22,480 nt of DNA from Gammaproteobacteria bacterium (GTDB lineage Bacteria; Pseudomonadota; Gammaproteobacteria; Pseudomonadales; DSM-25080): the NCBI GenBank assembly GCA_013372965.1, contig JABXIR010000174.1, forward strand, positions 1 to 22,480, in the 5' to 3' direction. Of this stretch, positions 7,081 to 12,629 are shown piece after piece. Numbering within the stretch: the first letter of the stretch is position 1; each line of letters begins with the position of its first letter. The notes under the pieces are model-generated. The model did no database searches and was not told the DNA's origin. It was given only the letters and a program-made list of their open reading frames with translations. Both the position numbers and the translations under genes were made by a program.

Positions 7081-8223
7081 ATGACAGAATTCGATCGCAT
7101 GTTAGCCTACATGAGCAAAAAAAAGGCGTCCGACTTGTTCATCACCGCAGGATGTGCGCCATCCGTGAAGTTGCATGGCTCGCTCACGCCCATCACCAAG
7201 CAAGAGTTAACTCCAGCACAGTCGGAGGCATTAACTCTCGGGATTATGAGCGAAGATCAGCGTCAAGAGTTCAAAAAGCATCTAGAGCTGAACTTTGCGA
7301 TCTCTCGTGAAGGCATTGGCCGGTTTCGTGTCAGCGCTTTCTACCAGCGTAATCATGTGGGCATGGTGCTACGTCGAATCGAGACAAAAATCCCGAGTAT
7401 TTCAGATCTGAGTTTGCCTTCGGTGATCAAAGATTTGGCCATGGCAAAACGTGGACTGGTAGTGTTCGTAGGTGCAACCGGCACCGGTAAATCAACCTCA
7501 TTGGCGGCGATGATTGGCCACCGAAACGAACACTCCCACGGACACATTATTTCAATCGAGGATCCGATTGAATTCATTCACGAGCATCGAGGGTGTATTG
7601 TGACCCAGCGAGAGGTTGGTCTTGATACCGAGTCGTATGAAATTGCCTTGAAGAATACTCTGCGTCAAGCGCCTGACGTGATTATGATTGGTGAGATACG
7701 AAGCCGCGAAACAATGGATCATGCCATCGCCTTCGCTGAAACGGGTCACTTGTGTTTGGCGACTTTACACGCGAACAATGCAAACCAAGCGCTCGATCGA
7801 ATTCTTCACTTTTTCCCTGCTGATCGCCACGGTCAGCTTTGGATGGATCTAAGTTTAAACCTACGCGGCATCGTCGCACAGCAGCTCGTACCGACCCCTG
7901 ATGGCAAAGGCCGACGTGCAGCGCTTGAAGTGCTGCTGAACACGCCGTTAGTGTCGGACTTAATCCGCAAAGGTGAGGTAGCTGAATTAAAAGAAGTCAT
8001 GACGAAGTCGGTTCAGCTCGGCATGCAAACCTTCGATCAGGCACTGTTCAAACTTTACGACCAAGGCGAGATTACCTACGAAGATGCATTGGCTTACGCT
8101 GATAGTCCTAACGACCTTCGTCTGCTTATTAAGCTTCAGTCGGAATCGAATGCAGATTCGTTAAATGATGCCACTTCCGGCTTGTCGATTGAGGGCACCG
8201 ACGATAATAACAATCTGTTTTAA
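7081..8223 (+). CDS. pilU: PilU, accessory pilus retraction ATPase
   Basis: 380 aa, close to P. aeruginosa PilU (about 382). It is a PilT paralogue that supports PilT-dependent retraction under load. KASDLFITAG opens the N-domain. Walker A is GATGTGKS at 131-138 with Lys137, SIEDPIEFIHEHRGCIVTQREVG is the Asp box region, and Walker B DVIMIGEIR has Glu205. The His box is TLHANNANQALDRILHFFP. PilU lacks the exact AVRNLIRE motif and has LVSDLIRKGE instead, which with the longer acidic and Asn-rich tail (ending in DDNNNLF) marks it as PilU and not a second PilT. It starts 5 nt after pilT with no strong ribosome site, so coupling is likely. It ends tail-to-tail with ruvX. Confidence 0.97.
   Translation: MTEFDRMLAYMSKKKASDLFITAGCAPSVKLHGSLTPITKQELTPAQSEALTLGIMSEDQRQEFKKHLELNFAISREGIGRFRVSAFYQRNHVGMVLRRIETKIPSISDLSLPSVIKDLAMAKRGLVVFVGATGTGKSTSLAAMIGHRNEHSHGHIISIEDPIEFIHEHRGCIVTQREVGLDTESYEIALKNTLRQAPDVIMIGEIRSRETMDHAIAFAETGHLCLATLHANNANQALDRILHFFPADRHGQLWMDLSLNLRGIVAQQLVPTPDGKGRRAALEVLLNTPLVSDLIRKGEVAELKEVMTKSVQLGMQTFDQALFKLYDQGEITYEDALAYADSPNDLRLLIKLQSESNADSLNDATSGLSIEGTDDNNNLF
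8220..8223. other. TTAA shared by the stop codons of pilU and ruvX
   Basis: The palindrome TTAA supplies TAA to pilU on the plus strand (8221-8223) and TAA to ruvX on the minus strand (8222-8220). The two convergent genes therefore overlap by 4 bp, and no intergenic terminator hairpin can exist between them. Confidence 0.95.
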
Positions 8224-8645
8224 TCGTTCTCGAGTTGCTCGCTAAGCCATGTTTCGAGAATCAGGCGAGCTGCTATGGAGTCTACCGGGTTGTCTCGGTA
8301 GCTTCCTTTGCGGCCTCGAAGGCTGGCTTCTTGCTTTGCCTCGCGCGTTGTTAGTCGCTCATCTGCCATCACAATTGGAATGCCGTACCTGCCGTGGAGT
8401 CGATTCGCGAAACGACGCGCAGCTCGACACAGCTCCGACTCAGAGCCATCCATGTTTAGAGGCAGCCCAATCACCAGGATGTCAGGTTGCCACTCATCAA
8501 TAACTCTTTCGATTTCATCCCACCGAGGTGCACCGTTCTGCGCCTTGATCGGTTTGATCTCATTTGCGGTGCCTGAAACCGTTTGGCCAATGGCTAAGCC
8601 GATGGACTTCATGCCAAAGTCAAACCCTAGTGCGCTTTTAATCAT
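8220..8645 (-). CDS. ruvX: YqgF/RuvX, RNase H-fold putative Holliday junction resolvase
   Basis: 141 aa, normal for YqgF. The RNase H-like fold is marked by GFDFGMKSIG (Asp9 as first acidic ligand), DILVIGLPLNMDGSES in the centre, ADERLTT at about 94-100, and Asp122 in the C-terminal helix (VDSIAARLIL). Family members are essential in E. coli and are linked to processing of pre-16S rRNA 5' ends; the Holliday-junction role comes from structural similarity to RuvC. The start ATG overlaps the algH stop in an ATGA (8642-8645), a standard coupled junction. It is the last gene of its run. The pyr genes that follow it in Pseudomonas are absent, and pilU converges directly on it. Confidence 0.96.
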   Translation of the reverse strand: MIKSALGFDFGMKSIGLAIGQTVSGTANEIKPIKAQNGAPRWDEIERVIDEWQPDILVIGLPLNMDGSESELCRAARRFANRLHGRYGIPIVMADERLTTREAKQEASLRGRKGSYRDNPVDSIAARLILETWLSEQLEND

Positions 8646-9196
8646 TGAACGCCTTTTTGCTGGGTAACTAGATCAATGTTAATGCCGATTTGTCCAGCTG
8701 CGCGCGCATATCGCGTTCCTGGGTCACCGAATATGAGTTTGCGATTGGGCTGAACCACGAGCCACGCGTTATCTTTAAGCTCTTCTTCGAGTTGTCCCGG
8801 CCCCCAGCTCGAATAACCGAGGGCGACCAAGTACTCGGTCGGGCCGAGATCTTTGGAGATATCTTCAAGAATGTCGTTCGAGGTAGTCAGGAAGACCTGC
8901 TCGGTCACCTTAACCGTGCTCGGCCAGCGCATGCCACTGGAGTGCAAGATGAACCCTCGGTCGACACCCAGTGGACCGCCTTGGTAGATCGGCTCTTTTG
9001 AACCTAAGCAGTCTGCGTTGAGTTTTAAATCCAGCAGTACCTCGCCAAGTTGATGCTCGGTCGGCTTGTTGATGATTAGCCCAAACGCCCCCGCCTCATT
9101 GTGTTTAAAAAGTAGCACGACCGAGTGCTGGAACAGCTCATCGTCTACGCTGGGGGTTGAAATAATCAGCTGCTGGGATAAAAAATCGACTTTCAT
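8642..9196 (-). CDS. algH: YqgE/AlgH family protein (DUF179)
   Basis: 184 aa, the usual size. The DUF179 pattern is clear: an early HSVVLLFKH strand, GAFGLIINKPTEHQL at about 37-50, QGGPLGVDRGFILHS in the middle, and LVALGYSSWGPGQLEEELKDNAWLV toward the C-terminus. The P. aeruginosa homologue was named AlgH for a role in alginate regulation; the biochemical function is unsettled. algH next to yqgF is one of the most conserved gene pairs in gammaproteobacteria. The ATG at 9194-9196 has AGGAAG about 4 nt upstream on the minus strand, overlapping the stop region of the TonB-like gene, from which it is separated by 8 nt. Confidence 0.94.
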   Translation of the reverse strand: MKVDFLSQQLIISTPSVDDELFQHSVVLLFKHNEAGAFGLIINKPTEHQLGEVLLDLKLNADCLGSKEPIYQGGPLGVDRGFILHSSGMRWPSTVKVTEQVFLTTSNDILEDISKDLGPTEYLVALGYSSWGPGQLEEELKDNAWLVVQPNRKLIFGDPGTRYARAAGQIGINIDLVTQQKGVQ

Positions 9197-9204
9197 TTCG
9201 CTTC

Positions 9205-10050
9205 CTACTGCGTGTGGACTCTGCCGCTAGGTTCGAACCGCCAGGTTCGAATAATGTCGAGTTGGTCGGTACTCTGACGGATTGATTCAGGGAAGGCAGC
9301 GAAGGGCGAGGCATCCTCGACCGTTTTAATCGCCGCTCGATCGAGTAAACGATAGCCCGAAGATTTTAAAAGCTCAATCGCAGCTACGGAGCCATTTGCT
9401 CTAACACTGACCTTTAATCTTACGTTGCCGAATAGGTTTTGGTCGACGGCTTCTTGAGGATAGCTCGCATTACCGACTTGCTCTACACGTTGGCGCCACT
9501 GTTCTAAGTAGGCCGCATCTTCCGCTGCTTGCGTGGATACACTCGTGAGTGTTCGGACGCGCGGTCGGCGTGCGGACGATTGACGAAGCTCATTGAGGCG
9601 TGCCTCGATCAGGCTTATTTGGCTTGCAAGGCTGCCTGCGCCAGTCTCTGCATTGGCTTGCTGGGTCGTCGAGTGACTGTTATTTATGGCTCGAATCAAA
9701 AAGCTCGATCGGTTTTGCCACGCCTGAATTCTCAGTTCACTCTGAGGCGTACCGCCTACTCGTAAATCGGCCGCGTCGCCGAGCTCTGCGACCACCGCTG
9801 GGATTGGTGAAGAAAGCTCGAGGACTTCTTCTTCAGATCCGCTGCCAAGTTGGCTGTGCTGGGCTTTGAAATCTGCGTCTGGATTGTTCTCGTCGTGACG
9901 AAGAGCAACGGTGATTCGCGTGGAGGAATTCGCAGCTCGCTCCTGAAAACGGTCAATAGCAATGCCGAAGATAAGCAACACATGCAGAGCCGCCGCGATG
10001 AACAAGGTCATCGCTAAACGGTCGTTGGCAGTAATAACAGCAGGGCTCAT
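9205..10050 (-). CDS. TonB3-like energy transducer (TonB C-terminal domain protein)
   Basis: 281 aa. One N-terminal membrane segment (about 13-33, LAMTLFIAAALHVLLIFGIA) anchors a long periplasmic part. Residues about 60-190 are polar, with a possible short coiled coil (SLASQISLIEARLNELRQ). The C-terminal domain from 197 (YPQEAVDQNLFGNVRLKVSV, then G.V..IELLKSSG....D.AA, ending near IRTWRF) is a clear TonB_C domain. There is no Pro-Lys or Glu-Pro repeat spacer like that of classical TonB. The gene sits between gshB and algH, exactly where P. aeruginosa has tonB3 (PA0406), whose loss impairs twitching and pilus assembly. I infer the same role rather than iron uptake. No exbB or exbD is nearby. 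No strong ribosome site; it starts 7 nt after gshB. Confidence 0.85.
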   Translation of the reverse strand: MSPAVITANDRLAMTLFIAAALHVLLIFGIAIDRFQERAANSSTRITVALRHDENNPDADFKAQHSQLGSGSEEEVLELSSPIPAVVAELGDAADLRVGGTPQSELRIQAWQNRSSFLIRAINNSHSTTQQANAETGAGSLASQISLIEARLNELRQSSARRPRVRTLTSVSTQAAEDAAYLEQWRQRVEQVGNASYPQEAVDQNLFGNVRLKVSVRANGSVAAIELLKSSGYRLLDRAAIKTVEDASPFAAFPESIRQSTDQLDIIRTWRFEPSGRVHTQ

Positions 10051-10057
10051 AAGTGGT

Positions 10058-11005
10058 TTAATGACATCTTTTTTCGATAGCGGTGATTAGCTTAGCGGCA
10101 ATATCGATTGGGAAGCTGGCTTCAATCTCTCTGACGCACGTTGGGCTGGTTACGTTGATTTCGGTGACTTTTGAACCAATCACATCCAGCCCAACAAATA
10201 GTAATCCTTTTTCGACCAACGCGGGCGCGATCTGTTCCGCAATTTCACGATCTGTTTCGCTGAGCGGTTGGGCGACCCCGCGACCACCTGCTGCTAAGTT
10301 GCCCCGTGTTTCGCCTTGGCTCGGAATACGCGCTAAACAGTAAGGCATCACTTCGCCATCGACGATTAGAATGCGTTTGTCGCCCAACTTGATTTCGGGC
10401 AAGTATTTCTGAGCCATGACTGGTGTCTTTCCGCCGTCGGAAAGCATTTCAATGATTACGTTGATGTTGCCGTCGTCACCTTTGACTCGGAAGATGCCGG
10501 TTCCGCCCATTCCGTCGAGGGGCTTGATGATGGTGTCTTTAGATGATTCATGGAACGCTTTTATCACGCTTGCCTGAGAACTCACAACCAATTCCGGGCA
10601 GAGCTCCGGAAACTGAGTAGCGAACAGCTTCTCGTTGCAGTCACGGAGGCTTTGGGGATTGTTGACAATGAGGGTTCCCTCTCGCGCTGCATTCTCGAGG
10701 AAATACGTTGCATAGACGAAGTTCATGTCGAAGGGTGGGTCTTTGCGCATTAGAATCGCGTCGAGGTCGGCAAGAGGGCGATCCTGAGCTTCGCCAAGAG
10801 AATAAAAGTGATCTGGATCTTCGTGAACATCGAGCGGGCGCATTAGTGCGTGAGAGCGACCCTGTCTTTGAAACATCTGTTCAGGCGTCATGTACCAAAG
10901 CTCATGACCTGCCTTTTTGGCCGCCCAGAGTAACGCAAGGCTGGTGTCCTTTTTGTAGTTGATGGACTCAATCGGGTCCATTACGATTCCAATCAATAAC
11001 GGCAT
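10058..11005 (-). CDS. gshB: GshB, glutathione synthetase
   Basis: 315 aa (E. coli 316), the ATP-grasp enzyme that joins gamma-glutamylcysteine and glycine to make glutathione. GIVMDPIESINYKKDTS is the family's N-terminal signature. ATP-grasp elements are IIKPLDGMGGTGIFRV (159-174), AQKYLPEIKLGDKRILIVDGE (about 198-218), the glycine-rich lid GNLAAGGRGVAQ (235-246), and the metal-binding end GLDVIGSKVTEINVTSPTCVREIE (272-295). All appear intact. The ATG has AAGGAAG about 5 nt upstream on the minus strand. It heads the minus-strand set gshB, TonB-like, algH, ruvX and diverges from pilG across about 175 bp. No gshA is in the window. Confidence 0.97.
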   Translation of the reverse strand: MPLLIGIVMDPIESINYKKDTSLALLWAAKKAGHELWYMTPEQMFQRQGRSHALMRPLDVHEDPDHFYSLGEAQDRPLADLDAILMRKDPPFDMNFVYATYFLENAAREGTLIVNNPQSLRDCNEKLFATQFPELCPELVVSSQASVIKAFHESSKDTIIKPLDGMGGTGIFRVKGDDGNINVIIEMLSDGGKTPVMAQKYLPEIKLGDKRILIVDGEVMPYCLARIPSQGETRGNLAAGGRGVAQPLSETDREIAEQIAPALVEKGLLFVGLDVIGSKVTEINVTSPTCVREIEASFPIDIAAKLITAIEKRCH

Positions 11006-11127
11006 ATTAACTTCCTTAATAAGTACTCACTTTCACACAAAACGGCAGATTACTGCGTTAACAGTGCAAAACATGCGGCTGCGTTGCTAGATAATGCCTG
11101 AAAAATCTGTTAAAAGTGTGTTCAATA

Positions 11128-11150
11128 AGAGGTATTCCTTAAATTCCTCT
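11128..11150. repeat. Imperfect inverted repeat upstream of pilG
   Basis: AGAGG and CCTCT form the outer arms, then a T:T mismatch, then ATT/AAT as inner arms, with a 5-nt centre CCTTA. The 23-bp dyad ends 30 bp before the pilG ATG. It could be an operator or a leader hairpin of the pilG transcript. No known binding motif is recognised. Confidence 0.4.
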
Positions 11151-11168
11151 GAAATAATAATTTTATAC

Positions 11169-11173
11169 AAGGA
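11169..11173 (+). promoter_or_regulatory. Ribosome binding site that fixes the pilG start
   Basis: AAGGA, 7 nt before the ATG at 11181. It excludes the longer in-frame start at 11094, which would add 29 residues not seen in PilG relatives. Confidence 0.75.
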
Positions 11174-11180
11174 TCTTACC

Positions 11181-11579
11181 ATGAGCGTGAGCTTAGATAA
11201 CGTTAAGGTTATGATCATCGATGATAGCAAGACGATCCGACGTACAGCCGAGACGCTTCTCGCAAAGGCTGGTTGTGAAGTCGTCACTGCTGTCGATGGA
11301 TTTGACGCGCTAGCTAAAATCGCTGATACGCGCCCTGACATTATTTTTGTCGACATTATGATGCCGCGTTTGGACGGTTACCAAACCTGTGCACTGATAA
11401 AAAATAACAATGAATTCAAGAATACGCCGGTGATTATGTTGTCGTCGCGTGATGGATTGTTTGATAAGGCGAAGGGGCGCATTGTGGGCTCCGACGAATA
11501 CCTTACAAAACCGTTTGGTAAGGGTGAATTGATGGCTGCTATCGAAGCACACGTCGGTTCGTCAGAAGTTACCGAGTAG
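11181..11579 (+). CDS. pilG: PilG, single-domain response regulator of twitching
   Basis: 132 aa CheY-like receiver. Asp14/Asp15 form the acidic pocket, Asp58 (in IIFVDIMMPRLDGYQTC) is the phosphoacceptor matching P. aeruginosa PilG D58, and the switch Thr/Ser and Lys are in MLSSRDGLFDKAKGRIVGSDEYLTKPF. IDDSKTIRRTAETLL is nearly identical to PilG of Pseudomonas. PilG is phosphorylated by ChpA and promotes pilus extension and, in Pseudomonas, cAMP signalling through FimV/FimL and CyaB. It opens the Pil-Chp gene order. After the stop at 11577 three more stop codons follow directly in frame (TAG TAG TAA TAG, 11577-11588). Confidence 0.97.
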   Translation: MSVSLDNVKVMIIDDSKTIRRTAETLLAKAGCEVVTAVDGFDALAKIADTRPDIIFVDIMMPRLDGYQTCALIKNNNEFKNTPVIMLSSRDGLFDKAKGRIVGSDEYLTKPFGKGELMAAIEAHVGSSEVTE

Positions 11580-11622
11580 TAGTAATAGCCAATTATAAAA
11601 AGCAGTAAAGAGAGGGGATAAC

Positions 11623-12000
11623 GTGGCTAAGATTTTAATTGTTGATGATTCACCAACAGAAACCTTCAAGTTCCGTAAAATTCTAGAAAAGAGCGGCTAT
11701 GAAGTCGTAGAGGCAAACTCCGGTGAGGATGGTGTCAAACTGGCACAGTCTGAAATGGTTGATCTCGTGCTCATGGACGTCGTTATGCCGGGTCTAAACG
11801 GCTTTCAGGCAACGCGCCAGCTCAGCCGTGACTCTCGTACCAAAGACGTTCCCGTCGTAATCGTTACTACCAAAGACCAAGAGACCGATCGTGTCTGGGG
11901 TCGTCGCCAAGGCGCCTCTGGCTATCTAACGAAGCCGGTCAGTGAAGCGGTGTTATTAAAGTCGGTATCACGTGTCTTGGCAGGTGAAGAGCTCGCCTAA
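11623..12000 (+). CDS. pilH: PilH, single-domain response regulator of twitching
   Basis: 125 aa CheY-like receiver with Asp8/Asp9 and phosphoacceptor Asp52 (LVLMDVVMPGLNGFQATRQL). VIVTTKDQETDRVWGRRQGASGYLTKPV carries the conserved Thr and Lys and is diagnostic for PilH. In P. aeruginosa PilH counteracts PilG, acting as a phosphate sink or favouring PilT-driven retraction. The start is GTG (11623-11625), preceded by AGAGGGG about 6 nt upstream and giving MAKILIVDDSPTE, the normal PilH beginning. It lies 43 bp after pilG and 8 nt before pilI. Confidence 0.96.
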   Translation: MAKILIVDDSPTETFKFRKILEKSGYEVVEANSGEDGVKLAQSEMVDLVLMDVVMPGLNGFQATRQLSRDSRTKDVPVVIVTTKDQETDRVWGRRQGASGYLTKPVSEAVLLKSVSRVLAGEELA

Positions 12001-12008
12001 GGGTAACT

Positions 12009-12566
12009 ATGTCTGAAACGAATACAGAAGGCTTCGACGCGCTACTCGACGTCGCGCGTCACAGTTTGCGTAATGCTGCACCGCTTCCGGCTCAGGTCGA
12101 ACTCCGAACCTACTGGAGCGGCGTGGGCTTCGAATTATTCGGGCGACGATTAGTTGTGGCATTAGAAGAAGTTGTAGAAACGCTTGAAATGCCGAAGCTG
12201 ACTCGTTTGCCAGGGGTAAAACCTTGGGTGCTCGGTGTGGCGAACGTTCGTGGCCGATTGTTACCCGTTACAGACTTAGCAGCCATGCTCGGTGGCCAGC
12301 GTAAGCGCGACGGTCGACGTCGCGTGATGGTCGTAGAGCGAGGTGAATTGTTGGCTGGGCTTCTTGTTGACGATGTGTTTGGTATTCAGCACTTCCCTGA
12401 CGAAGATCGACGAAATGCGAGTGATCAGCCAGAGAGCCTCGAGCCCTATCTCATCGGGGAGTTTCCGTCCGATGAACACACGTGGCTGGCTTGTTCCATG
12501 GATAAACTGCTCAGCGAATCGCACTTCATGATGACTTCCAGTCATCACATGATTGAAAATAATTAA
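12009..12566 (+). CDS. pilI: PilI, CheW-like coupling protein
   Basis: 185 aa (P. aeruginosa PilI is about 178). A single CheW domain from about residue 30 to 170 includes GFELFGRRLVVALEEVVETLEMP, VLGVANVRGRLLPVTDLAAMLG (the conserved interface for receptor and kinase) and GLLVDDVFGIQHF. It should link the PilJ receptor to the ChpA kinase in a membrane array. The ATG follows AAGGGTAACT, whose AAGG overlaps the pilH stop, so expression is likely coupled. A His/Met-rich end (SSHHMIENN) follows the domain. The next gene, pilJ, is 63 bp downstream. Confidence 0.95.
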   Translation: MSETNTEGFDALLDVARHSLRNAAPLPAQVELRTYWSGVGFELFGRRLVVALEEVVETLEMPKLTRLPGVKPWVLGVANVRGRLLPVTDLAAMLGGQRKRDGRRRVMVVERGELLAGLLVDDVFGIQHFPDEDRRNASDQPESLEPYLIGEFPSDEHTWLACSMDKLLSESHFMMTSSHHMIENN

Positions 12567-12605
12567 TTCACAATAACAAGAGATTTTATCTCGGTATTAA
12601 GTAAA

Positions 12606-12622
12606 GGCCCGCAGGCCAGGAG
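12606..12622 (+). promoter_or_regulatory. Small GC hairpin abutting the pilJ ribosome binding site
   Basis: GGCC, CGCA loop, GGCC (12606-12617) is immediately followed by AGGAG (12618-12622), 7 nt before the pilJ ATG. The stem is only 4 bp but all GC. It could modulate access to the ribosome site; it may also be chance. Confidence 0.35.
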
Positions 12623-12629
12623 CTTAAAA

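Larger units (their letters stand above)
11006..11180. promoter_or_regulatory. Divergent intergenic region gshB / pilG
   Basis: 175 bp without a gene, the longest non-coding stretch in the window, which should hold the promoters of the gshB set (minus) and the Pil-Chp cluster (plus). I see no convincing sigma-70 pair in either direction. A -10-like GATAAT lies at 11090-11095 on the plus strand but lacks a good -35, and TTAACA at 11058-11063 is too far from it. A 7-bp direct repeat CTGCGTT occurs at 11053-11059 and 11079-11085. A 23-bp imperfect dyad is listed separately. The 30 bp before pilG are AT-rich. Confidence 0.6.

Noticed and set aside
6858..7310. 150-codon plus-strand frame spanning the pilT-pilU junction
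   Set aside because: It overlaps two certain genes in another frame, its translation is Arg/His-rich without any recognisable motif, and it has no ribosome site.
11094..11180. N-terminal extension of PilG by 29 residues
   Set aside because: PilG relatives begin near MSVSLDN-type sequence, and AAGGA sits 7 nt before the ATG at 11181; the extension is AT-rich leader sequence.
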